A stretch of DNA of 21,150 bases, from the IMG/VR virus record IMGVR_UViG_3300032296_002225, positions 1 to 21,150 of that record; one strand, 5' to 3'. The position numbers were made by a program, and so were the translations under genes. How positions within the stretch are numbered: position 1 is the stretch's first letter; every line of letters begins with the position of its first letter. The notes beneath the pieces were generated by a model. That model searched no databases and was not told where the DNA came from. It was given only the letters and a program-made list of their open reading frames with translations. The DNA is from a virus. This document shows positions 1 through 6,807 of this stretch, in pieces.

Positions 1-1
1 A

Positions 2-856
2 CAATATGGTGAAGAAGCAGGAGTAGGAGGAAATGTAACTTATTATAGTGGAGCTTTAGCCTTAACCCCAGGAGTTCAAGAATATGATTTAATAGAATGG
101 GCTGTGAGTCAAAGTATAACAGGTAGTATAGAAATTAAAAAAGTATTCTATCAAGGAATCCCAGCTGTTAACCAAATGTATGCTCCATACGGTTTAGGAG
201 CATTTGGAGGGTTAGGAGGAGTACCAGCAGCTGGAATTTATGGAGGAATTTATGGAGGTGGATATGGAGGAGGATATCTAATGATGCCAGTAGCATTTGA
301 TGCGGCTGTAGTTCAAGGTATAGAATTAAGTAATACAATTAGATTATCAGCATTCACTTTTGAAATCATTAATAATAGAATTAAAATATTTCCTATACCT
401 AATGATCAAGATACTAGGAATGGATTTATTTGGTTTGAATATATAAAAACACAAGAAAGAATAGCTAATAGTATTTCTCAACCAACAGGAAATATTAATA
501 ATCCTGATTATGTTGTCACTAATCCATCTAATGCCCCATATACTAATCCTACCTATGCTTTAATTAATTCTATAGGAAGACAATGGATATTTGAATATTG
601 TTTAGCATTATGTAAAGAAATGTTAGGATATGTTAGAGGAAAATACTCAACAGTTCCTATCCCTGACCAAAATATGACTTTAAATCAAGCTGATTTATTA
701 TCAGCTGCTACAGCTGAAAAACAAGCTTTAGTTGAAAGATTAAGAGCATATTTTGATGATATGTCTCAAAAATCTTTATTAGAAAGAAGAAAAGATGAAA
801 GTGAATTTAGGAGACAAGAAATTAATAATGTACCAATGACAATTTATATAGGATAA
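2..856 (+). CDS. Neck protein, T4 gp13-like (5' end cut by window)
   Basis: The frame is open to the left edge, so 284 codons of a longer gene are visible and the true start lies outside. A GTG at 104 is inside the frame and is not needed as a start. The C-terminal part contains an aromatic helix-like stretch (around bases 570-640), then PIPD, a TLN segment and a Lys/Glu/Arg-rich helix, and ends in IYIG. I associate this pattern with gp13-like neck proteins of T4-like phages, which bind the portal side of the head-tail joint. Position supports this: a gp14-like and a gp15-like gene follow directly, the T4 order 13-14-15. Bases 191-277 encode a low-complexity Gly/Tyr run that looks like an insertion or loop. 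The stop overlaps the next start as TAATG, implying coupled translation. The family call rests on order and remembered patterns, not a search. Confidence 0.6.
   Translation, partial: QYGEEAGVGGNVTYYSGALALTPGVQEYDLIEWAVSQSITGSIEIKKVFYQGIPAVNQMYAPYGLGAFGGLGGVPAAGIYGGIYGGGYGGGYLMMPVAFDAAVVQGIELSNTIRLSAFTFEIINNRIKIFPIPNDQDTRNGFIWFEYIKTQERIANSISQPTGNINNPDYVVTNPSNAPYTNPTYALINSIGRQWIFEYCLALCKEMLGYVRGKYSTVPIPDQNMTLNQADLLSAATAEKQALVERLRAYFDDMSQKSLLERRKDESEFRRQEINNVPMTIYIG
191..277 (+). repeat. Gly/Tyr-rich low-complexity segment in the neck gene
   Basis: 29 codons, 15 of them Gly, in a pattern of GGL/GGI/GGGY built from GGA-rich triplets (GGAGGA, TATGGAGG). It looks like a slippage-grown loop between two folded strands of the gp13-like protein. 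Confidence 0.7.
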
Positions 857-1365
857 TGGCAATATTTGGCTCTGCAAGAGACATATCAATGTTTAGAAAA
901 ATCAACCGTGAGTTGTTAGGTGATGTTATTACTCAACAAGTTGCTCTCTATAAATATGTTTTAAATAAAACTAAAGTAAATATGTATGGAGAAGCATCAG
1001 GAGGTAAATTTTTTGATGGACCTATTCTTTTGAATTCATTAATTACAGTAGAGGATAACACATCTCCTACAAGTGAGTTAGGAGTTGATTTTAATTGGGC
1101 TATTAAAGTAGCATTTTTAAGAGATGATCTAGTAGATGCTAATGCTTATCCTGAAGTTGGAGATATAATTTTATATCAAGAAAGTTATTTTGAAATAGAT
1201 AATACAATTCATACACAATTCTTTGCAGGTAAAGATCCTGATTACCCATATGAAGCTAACCCTTTAAACCCAGGTTTAGGAAACTTTGGATATAATGTAA
1301 GTTTAGTTTGCGAAACCCATTATATACCAGCTGATAGAGTAAATATTATTAAACAAAGATTATAA
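856..1365 (+). CDS. Neck protein, T4 gp14-like
   Basis: 169 aa. Gp14 with gp13 forms the neck that seals the packaged head and accepts the finished tail. The N-terminus (NRELLGDVITQQVALYKY, residues about 18-35) and the segments YPEVGDIILYQESYFEID (from Y98) and FAGKDPDYP followed by NPLNPG (from F123) match what I know of gp14 neck proteins in marine T4-like phages. T4 gp14 is longer (about 256 aa), so this is a compact version. It starts inside the previous stop (TAATG) and its own stop overlaps the next start in the same way, so the three neck genes look like one translationally coupled unit. There is no Shine-Dalgarno. Confidence 0.78.
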   Translation: MAIFGSARDISMFRKINRELLGDVITQQVALYKYVLNKTKVNMYGEASGGKFFDGPILLNSLITVEDNTSPTSELGVDFNWAIKVAFLRDDLVDANAYPEVGDIILYQESYFEIDNTIHTQFFAGKDPDYPYEANPLNPGLGNFGYNVSLVCETHYIPADRVNIIKQRL

Positions 1366-2258
1366 TGGCTAAAGGAAGAAAACCAATACCAAAAACACAA
1401 AAAGAGATAAGTGAGTCTTTACAGACACCTTATGAACCACCAGTTGGTTCACCTGGGTTTTCTCCAACAGGTAATCCTAATGATGCTAATCAACCTAATA
1501 GAGGCGAACAATTTTCATTTAAGGATGATCCTGTAAAACCATTAACTATAAGTTTAGAAGATCTAGACTGGGCTATAATGTATTATTTTCAAAATGTTAT
1601 TAAACCATCTGTTTTCCAAAATGGAGAAAAATTAGATGTACCTATTATTTATGGTTCACCTGAAAAATGGAAATCATTTCAAAAAGATGGATATTATAGA
1701 GATTTACAAGGTAGAATAATGGCTCCTCTTATTATGTTTAAGAAGAATAATATTGAAAAAAATAGAAATCTTACAAACAAATTAGATGCTAATAATCCTC
1801 ATAATATAGCTATTACAGGACAAACATATAGTAAACAAAATGCTTATAGTAAATTTAATATACTAAATAATATAAAATTAGAAAAAACATATTATGCCTC
1901 AGTAGTTCCTGATTATTTAACAGTGACATATGATTGTGTAATATTTACTTATTATGTGGATCAATTAAATAAAATTATTGAAGCAGTACAATATGCCTCA
2001 GACGCTTATTGGGGTGACCCAGAACGTTTTAAATTTAGAGCACATATTGACTCATTTCCTGTAACAACAGAATTATCTGATAATAGTGAACGTTCTGTAA
2101 GAAGTGCTTTTACAATTAAATTATTTGGTTATATTATACCTGATGTAGCTCAAAAAGCAGCTACATTTGTAGGTAAATTTTCTAATAGAAATAGATTAAT
2201 TGTAACATCAGAAAACGTTAATAGTATAGAAGATTTAAAAAATAACCCTAACCCATAA
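1365..2258 (+). CDS. Tail sheath stabiliser / tail completion protein, T4 gp15-like
   Basis: 297 aa, close to T4 gp15 (272 aa). Gp15 caps the finished tail tube and sheath and provides the surface that docks to the neck. The first 50 residues are Pro/Gly/Asn-rich and probably disordered. A region around residues 90-130 (IIYGSPEKWKSF, then RD and an APLIMFK stretch) and the segment starting VPDYLTVTYD at residue 181, followed by a Tyr-rich stretch with DQLNKIIEAVQY and WGDPERFKFRA, fit the gp15 family. It follows the gp14-like gene with a TAATG overlap. After its stop comes a putative late promoter, so the neck unit seems to end here. Confidence 0.75.
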   Translation: MAKGRKPIPKTQKEISESLQTPYEPPVGSPGFSPTGNPNDANQPNRGEQFSFKDDPVKPLTISLEDLDWAIMYYFQNVIKPSVFQNGEKLDVPIIYGSPEKWKSFQKDGYYRDLQGRIMAPLIMFKKNNIEKNRNLTNKLDANNPHNIAITGQTYSKQNAYSKFNILNNIKLEKTYYASVVPDYLTVTYDCVIFTYYVDQLNKIIEAVQYASDAYWGDPERFKFRAHIDSFPVTTELSDNSERSVRSAFTIKLFGYIIPDVAQKAATFVGKFSNRNRLIVTSENVNSIEDLKNNPNP

Positions 2259-2266
2259 TATTTATA
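2259..2266 (+). promoter_or_regulatory. Candidate late promoter (TATTTATA core)
   Basis: AATATTTATAATAA lies in the 18-base gap after the gp15-like gene, and its core ends 10 bases before the ATG at 2277. The same core recurs in seven other gaps of this window. It is the reverse complement of the T4 late -10 box. If it is a -10 element, the mRNA leader would be only about 5 bases. Confidence 0.5.
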
Positions 2267-2276
2267 ATAAAAGATT

Positions 2277-3251
2277 ATGCCAACACAAGGAATTAATGGA
2301 CCATTTCCTTTTCAAACACGTGAGTTTTATGATAACAATGGTGATACTAACGCGGCTAAGGGTTCAACATTAACATTTGAAGAATTAGATAAAACTTTAT
2401 TATCATTATCTGCTTCTATAGCTACATCTAGTGCTGTTTTAACTGATAATGTTCTTTCTAATGTTACAGCTGGAAATATTGCTCCTGGCACTACATTAAC
2501 AGCGGGTACTACTTTTCAACAATTTGTTGAAACATTATTAATTACTTACATAGCACCTACTATAACTGGAGTTCAAGCTTGGGATAATGGATCTCAAATT
2601 ACTCCATATACTCGTGATGTGAATAACCCAGTCACTATAGATGAAATAGTATGGAGTTCAACTGATGATAATCCAGATAATCAACCCCCAGAATACTATG
2701 GTCCTATAACTATTACTGTGAATGGAACACCTTATAATGCTGGTCAAAATCCATCACCATTTTCATTACCTTCTACTCAAACCGTAAATAAAACAAATTC
2801 TAGCACAGCTATCATCACAGTAGCTGGAATAGATAAAAATAACAGCGCAGTATCTGGGACTAAAACAATATATTTCTATTTTAGAAATCAATTTGGAGGC
2901 TCATCATATAATTTAACCGCAGGAGATAATTCTACTGCTCAACTTATATCTAATGAAATAAGAACTAATGAAGTAGCATCTAATAATGTTTTAACAAATA
3001 GTAAAGCATTTAACCCAGTTGGCTCAACTTACACTAAAAACCCAGCTAATAGAACATATGTTATATATCCAAGTTCTTATGGAACCTTAACTCAAATTAC
3101 AAAGAATGGTTCTCTTCCTACTATTGACGCATGGATTGATTTAGGAACTTTTACAATAAATAATGCTTATGGTACTTCATTTAGTGTTAGAATATATAAA
3201 TCTGATCAACCCGGAGCTTACGAAGCTACAGATACGTTTCAAATAACATAA
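2277..3251 (+). CDS. Fibre-like structural protein
   Basis: 324 aa, function not firmly recognised. The N-terminus carries a KGSTLTFEELDKTLLSLSASI segment (residues 28-48 roughly) of the kind found at the virion-attachment end of many phage fibre proteins. Residues about 70-95 (GTTLTAGTTFQQFVETLLITY) resemble another linker common in tail fibres. The middle and C-terminus are Thr/Ser/Asn-rich and predicted all-beta, with no cysteine or charged catalytic cluster, as in Ig-like or fibre shaft/tip domains. It opens a four-gene fibre/adhesin island between the neck genes and the sheath gene and has its own candidate late promoter. It is probably an accessory fibre or collar/baseplate decoration. 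No signal peptide or membrane segment is visible. Confidence 0.55.
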   Translation: MPTQGINGPFPFQTREFYDNNGDTNAAKGSTLTFEELDKTLLSLSASIATSSAVLTDNVLSNVTAGNIAPGTTLTAGTTFQQFVETLLITYIAPTITGVQAWDNGSQITPYTRDVNNPVTIDEIVWSSTDDNPDNQPPEYYGPITITVNGTPYNAGQNPSPFSLPSTQTVNKTNSSTAIITVAGIDKNNSAVSGTKTIYFYFRNQFGGSSYNLTAGDNSTAQLISNEIRTNEVASNNVLTNSKAFNPVGSTYTKNPANRTYVIYPSSYGTLTQITKNGSLPTIDAWIDLGTFTINNAYGTSFSVRIYKSDQPGAYEATDTFQIT

Positions 3252-3255
3252 AATT

Positions 3256-4395
3256 ATGCCTTTATATTATCCAAGTATATTAAAAAACTCAAATCCTGCG
3301 TATGCTTTAGTAGATGCTACTGAATTAAGAGGTAATGCTTATCTTACAGGATCGGATGGAGAACAATATGGTATTCCTATAGATAAAAGACAATTAGGAA
3401 TGATTGTTTATTTTTCTTCTTCACAAGATTATAAATATTATAAAGGAGGAACAACATCTAGTGCTGATTGGTCATCTCCTCTTAGTTGGAGTATGTTTGG
3501 AGGAGGTGCTACTTATAATCAAGGTCCTGGTATAATAATAGATGCTAATAATTATATAAGTGCTAGTTTAGGATATGGTTTAGAATTTAGTAGTTCATAT
3601 ATTCAAGCTAATTTAGGAAGTGGTTTAAATTTCGATGGTTCAAATCAAATTCGAACTGATATCTATACAGTAAATGGACAAACCCCTGATCCAATAACTA
3701 GAAATATAGCTACAGCATTAACAGCTACATTAGTCGGGCCCTCTGCTTCAAATTCACCTAATAATTTAATAGGATCATCATCAGGAGACGTCACTGGATC
3801 TATAGCTGATGGTACAGTATGGATAGTAGCTAATGATAGTAGTTTACCAACCCCAAACGGCCAAGCTTGGATATTTGTTAGTCAAAGTATAGGTAAATGG
3901 TATCCATTAGATACTTTAAATCAAACTCAAGCTGATTTAATGTATGTTAAATTATCATCTAATACTCTTCAAAGTATAACTTCTTCACTTTTAATAACTG
4001 GTAGTAGTACTACTAGTGTTACTTTTAGTAGTTCTATATATTGGATAAGTAAAAGTTTTGCCGATTTCCCCGCGTCCACAGTAACAGCTAGTGTAGTTGT
4101 TTTAGGAAATGATAATAAGTTATACATAACAGGATCATATGGAGCTGGAGGAGGGACTACAGTTAAAGCGGGAGCAATATCACCAACAGCTTTTTCAGGT
4201 AATCCTAGAACATATACAGTTACATTTAATACTGCATTTTCTAATACTAATTACGGAATCTCAGTTATAGGAGGAGATGCTAGATCATGGACTATAGATA
4301 ATAAACTTTCAGGCCAATTCACAATCAACACTAATAGCTCAGTAGCATTACAATATAGTGCTAGTTGGATAGCTTCCCCTGAAAATAATCCTTAA
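3256..4395 (+). CDS. Fibre-like structural protein with beta-rich C-terminal domain
   Basis: 379 aa. The N-terminus (MPLYYPSILKNSNPAYALVD, then ELRGNAYL and IPIDKRQLGMIVYF) resembles the attachment module of fibre proteins in marine T4-like phages. The shaft is low-complexity Ser/Thr/Asn/Gly. It includes a GPGIIIDANNYISASLG segment and two related turns at residues about 95-130 (a G-hydrophobic pattern repeated three times), typical of triple-beta fibre shafts. The last ~80 residues (TFNTAFSNTNYGISVIGGDA and after) look like a compact receptor-binding tip. It starts 4 bases after the previous stop with no room for a promoter, so it is co-transcribed. The function is inferred from composition and context. 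Confidence 0.55.
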   Translation: MPLYYPSILKNSNPAYALVDATELRGNAYLTGSDGEQYGIPIDKRQLGMIVYFSSSQDYKYYKGGTTSSADWSSPLSWSMFGGGATYNQGPGIIIDANNYISASLGYGLEFSSSYIQANLGSGLNFDGSNQIRTDIYTVNGQTPDPITRNIATALTATLVGPSASNSPNNLIGSSSGDVTGSIADGTVWIVANDSSLPTPNGQAWIFVSQSIGKWYPLDTLNQTQADLMYVKLSSNTLQSITSSLLITGSSTTSVTFSSSIYWISKSFADFPASTVTASVVVLGNDNKLYITGSYGAGGGTTVKAGAISPTAFSGNPRTYTVTFNTAFSNTNYGISVIGGDARSWTIDNKLSGQFTINTNSSVALQYSASWIASPENNP

Positions 4396-4403
4396 TAAAA
4401 TTT

Positions 4404-5357
4404 ATGGCTACATTTTACACAAATACAGGTTCAATAAATAACTTAACAATACCTGAAACAGTAACTTTTTCAGGATCAATATTTATTTCTGCTTCAGTGA
4501 CTATAACAGGATCTTTAGTTCATGGTGATAATATAGCTTCAGGTATTGGATCACATGCTCAAGGACAAGGTACTATAGCTAGTGGAGATTATTCACATAC
4601 TGAAGGGTATCAAACAATATCTAGTGGTATTGGTTCTCATGCTGAAGGCGATCAAACAATTGCTAGTGGAGACTACTCACACGCTGAAGGATATTTAACA
4701 ACATCCGCAGGTATAGGTTCTCACGCGGAAGGCTTATCTACTACATCTGTTGGGAGTTACTCTCATGCTGAAGGACAATCAACTATAGCAAATGGTTTTG
4801 CATCACATACTGAAGGTCTAAATACAAGAGCTAATGGTACAGGATCACACGCTGAAGGTACTAGTACAACCGCTGGTGGACCTTACTCACATGCTGAAGG
4901 TTCAAACACATTAGCTGCTGGTACAGGATCACATGCTGAAGGGTCCCAAACACAAGCTAATGGTCATTACTCACATGCTGAAGGAACCCAGACAAGAGCT
5001 AATGGTTGGTACAGTCATGCTGAAGGTAATATTACAACAGCCGCAGGTACAGCGTCTCACGCTATGGGGAGTAATACAATAGCTAACGCTGATTATCAAA
5101 CAGTTACAGGATTATTTAATGTTGCTACTACTGATAGTAGAAGTGTTTTTATAATAGGTGGAGGCACAGGAACTGGAACTCGAGCTAATATAGCTGAATT
5201 CTGGCAAACAGGTTCAAATGGTGGAGGCACAGTTATATTACCTTTTGTATCTTCTTCATTTATAGCTGCTAATGATACTGCCGCTGCTGGTTTAGGTGTT
5301 CCTAGAGGAGGAATATATAGAGATACTTCAGGTAATCTTAAAATAAGAATAGCTTAA
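4404..5357 (+). CDS. SHAEG-repeat beta-roll adhesin / tail fibre protein
   Basis: 317 aa. A short N-terminal module (MATFYTNTGSINNLTI) probably attaches the protein to the virion. Residues 50-231 are 13 tandem 14-residue units built on SHAEGxxTxAxGxx, many with alternating GDY/GIG ends. This is the left-handed beta-roll repeat seen in YadA-like heads and in phage proteins of the Hep_Hag/peptidase_G2 type. After the array come QTVTGLFNV and an IIGGGTGTGTRANIAEFW segment, the usual cap of such arrays. In peptidase_G2 proteins that region can self-cleave, but I see no proof here. The last 40 residues (ILPFVSS... GGIYRDTSGNLKIRIA) recur in the next gene. It is likely a trimeric surface-binding fibre. 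The start has an AAATTTATGG leader and no Shine-Dalgarno. Confidence 0.7.
   Translation: MATFYTNTGSINNLTIPETVTFSGSIFISASVTITGSLVHGDNIASGIGSHAQGQGTIASGDYSHTEGYQTISSGIGSHAEGDQTIASGDYSHAEGYLTTSAGIGSHAEGLSTTSVGSYSHAEGQSTIANGFASHTEGLNTRANGTGSHAEGTSTTAGGPYSHAEGSNTLAAGTGSHAEGSQTQANGHYSHAEGTQTRANGWYSHAEGNITTAAGTASHAMGSNTIANADYQTVTGLFNVATTDSRSVFIIGGGTGTGTRANIAEFWQTGSNGGGTVILPFVSSSFIAANDTAAAGLGVPRGGIYRDTSGNLKIRIA
4551..5096 (+). repeat. 13 x 42-bp tandem coding repeats (SHAEG units)
   Basis: Thirteen in-frame 42-base units each encode a 14-residue SH(A/T)(E/Q)G unit. The protein period is perfectly regular, but the DNA copies are diverged at third positions, so the array is old and under selection for the protein. 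In the first copies the alternation GDY / GIG suggests an 84-base super-unit, so expansion may have been by pairs. The last unit reads SHAMG and marks the end of the array. Confidence 0.85.
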
Positions 5358-5359
5358 TT

Positions 5360-6481
5360 ATGGCTCAATGGTTTACAGACAATGCATCTATTTCTAATTT
5401 AGAAATAACTAGTTCTTATATAGGAAGTGGTTCTACTTTTTTTAATAAAAGTGAGAGTATATTATACATCAATAATGGTTTAAGACAAGGTATTAATAAT
5501 GTTAATTTTAATACAACTACTAATACATCAAATCATATAGCAGGTTATAATAACTCAAGCAATGGTGAGGGAGATCATTATGAAGGATATAATAATACAT
5601 CTACATTTGGTGGTTACTCTCATGCTGAAGGAAAAGGAAATACATTATCAAATGCTGTTAGGGCTCATATCGAAGGAGAAACAAATACTATTCAACCTTC
5701 AGGACAAGCACTTTCATTTTATGGATATCACGGTGAAGGAGGAAAAAATACAATAATAGGAGCAGCTACTCCTATCCATATAGAAGGATATAATAATTTC
5801 ACTCAAATATCTAATGGAAGTCTGAGGCAACATATAGAAGGTATAAACAACATATGTTATGGTACAATACAAGGTTTTCACATAGAAGGACATAATCATA
5901 CCTTTACTGGTGGATATAGATATAATCATGTAGAAGGTGGAGAACATATTTATATGGCTGGGAACGCTAGTCATTTAGAAGGTAGAAATAACTATATAGA
6001 CGCTAATAATTCTTCTGGGACAGCTGTACATGTTGAAGGATATAATAATACTATAAACACCTCTGGATCTAATAATCACATATGTGGAATCTCATGTTCA
6101 GTTTCAATATTAATTAATAATTGTTTTTTAAATGGATTAGGATTAACAAATTATTATGGCGCTATAAATGGTGCATTTATTACAGGACAATTTAACACTT
6201 CTAATGCTTCTAGTTATATTAATATTAGCTCAACAGGAAATAAAATATATTATAATTTTACTGTAGGAGGAGGAATAAATAATAGTACTAGAAAAAACAT
6301 ATTTGAAGCAACCCTTATATCATCTGCTTCTAACGTAATTAATTTTCCTACTCGATCAATAATATTACCATGGGTCTCAGAATCTGGTGAATTTGCAAGT
6401 GACTTATTAGCTGCAGCAGGTGGTGTTCCTTTAGGTGGATTCTATAGAACAGGAAGTGATTTAAAGATAAGATTATCTTAA
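5360..6481 (+). CDS. HxEG-repeat beta-roll adhesin, paralogue of the preceding gene
   Basis: 373 aa. The N-terminus (MAQWFTDNASISNLEI) and C-terminus (ILPWVSESG... GGVPLGGFYRTGSDLKIRLS) align with those of the upstream gene (ILPFVSS... LGVPRGGIYRDTSGNLKIRIA), so the two share ancestry or at least exchange modules. The middle differs: about 12 irregular units of 14-21 residues centred on H(I/V/Y/A/L)EG and often followed by YNN, from H59 to H240. A more hydrophobic segment follows (ILINNCFLNGLGL, then FITGQFNTSN). The sequence predicts a beta-roll with larger loops than its neighbour. It begins 2 bases after the previous stop and is co-transcribed. The likely role is receptor binding or virion decoration. 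Cysteines occur in ICGISCS and NNCF, which is unusual for an adhesin of this kind. Confidence 0.65.
   Translation: MAQWFTDNASISNLEITSSYIGSGSTFFNKSESILYINNGLRQGINNVNFNTTTNTSNHIAGYNNSSNGEGDHYEGYNNTSTFGGYSHAEGKGNTLSNAVRAHIEGETNTIQPSGQALSFYGYHGEGGKNTIIGAATPIHIEGYNNFTQISNGSLRQHIEGINNICYGTIQGFHIEGHNHTFTGGYRYNHVEGGEHIYMAGNASHLEGRNNYIDANNSSGTAVHVEGYNNTINTSGSNNHICGISCSVSILINNCFLNGLGLTNYYGAINGAFITGQFNTSNASSYINISSTGNKIYYNFTVGGGINNSTRKNIFEATLISSASNVINFPTRSIILPWVSESGEFASDLLAAAGGVPLGGFYRTGSDLKIRLS
5534..6088 (+). repeat. Degenerate HxEG repeat region
   Basis: About 12 copies of a His-x-Glu/x-Gly tetrapeptide (HIAG, HYEG, HAEG, HIEG, HGEG, HVEG, HLEG, HICG) at irregular 12-21 residue spacing. One unit (YSHAEGKG) is identical in core to the regular array in the upstream gene, which supports common descent. 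Asn-rich loops (YNN, TNN) lie between the cores. Confidence 0.7.
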
Positions 6482-6482
6482 A

Positions 6483-6490
6483 TATTTATA
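6483..6490 (+). promoter_or_regulatory. Candidate late promoter (TATTTATA core)
   Basis: AATATTTATAACAAA lies directly after the stop of the second beta-roll gene. The core ends 14 bases before the ATG at 6505. It is the same motif and spacing class as the other gaps of this window. Confidence 0.5.
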
Positions 6491-6504
6491 ACAAATAACA
6501 AATT

Positions 6505-6756
6505 ATGGAAAAACAAGTTTTAACTCAAGAAGAAATTCAATCTTTAAAAAACATTCAGAATAATCAATCATTATTAATTGAGCAGTTAGGAATTTTAGAA
6601 TATCGAATTTTAATTCTAGAAAAAGAAAAAGAAAAATTAAAACAAACTCTTCATAAACAAATTGAAGAAGAAATAAAAATAGGTGAACAACTTCAACAAA
6701 AATACGGAGACGGAAATATCAATTTAGAAAAAGGAGAATTCATCCCAACCTCGTAA
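6505..6756 (+). CDS. Small coiled-coil protein of T4-like phages, function unknown
   Basis: 83 aa. Nearly the whole chain is amphipathic and charged (residues about 7-68: Lys/Glu/Gln with regularly spaced Leu/Ile), which predicts one long helix or coiled coil. The tail reads QKYGDGNINLEKGEFIP. I recall similar small proteins with a coiled coil followed by YGDG.INLEKGEF in marine T4-like phages, where they have no assigned role. It has its own candidate promoter, and another one follows before the sheath gene, so it may be made in amounts different from its neighbours. A small assembly or scaffold helper for the tail is possible. No catalytic motif or membrane segment is seen. Confidence 0.6.
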   Translation: MEKQVLTQEEIQSLKNIQNNQSLLIEQLGILEYRILILEKEKEKLKQTLHKQIEEEIKIGEQLQQKYGDGNINLEKGEFIPTS

Positions 6757-6774
6757 TTTCGACTATTTTTAGGA

Positions 6775-6786
6775 TATTTATAAATA
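6775..6786 (+). promoter_or_regulatory. Candidate late promoter of the sheath gene (TATTTATAAATA)
   Basis: This copy is a near-palindrome. It contains TATTTATA (6775-6782) and also a perfect T4-type late box TATAAATA on the + strand (6779-6786). It precedes the tail sheath ATG at 6808 by about 21-25 bases. A double motif before one of the most abundant virion proteins fits a strong late promoter. Confidence 0.55.
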
Positions 6787-6807
6787 AAATAAAACACATT
6801 TTAGAAC

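Noticed and set aside
104-856. GTG at 104 as the start of the first gene
   Set aside because: The same frame is open to the left edge and codes for a normal protein sequence before the GTG; the gene is cut by the window, not started there.
3430-3445. TATAAATA copies on the + strand inside genes (also near 946, 17245 and 19060)
   Set aside because: The exact T4 late box occurs by chance in AT-rich coding DNA; these copies are not before starts.
4551-5096. CRISPR-like or non-coding tandem repeat array
   Set aside because: The 42-base units are in frame, keep the protein motif, and differ mainly at third positions, so this is a protein repeat.
5562-5974. Overlapping open frames on both strands inside the second beta-roll gene
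   Set aside because: They are by-products of an Asn/Gly/His-rich repeat gene with few stops in other frames; no start context and implausible composition.
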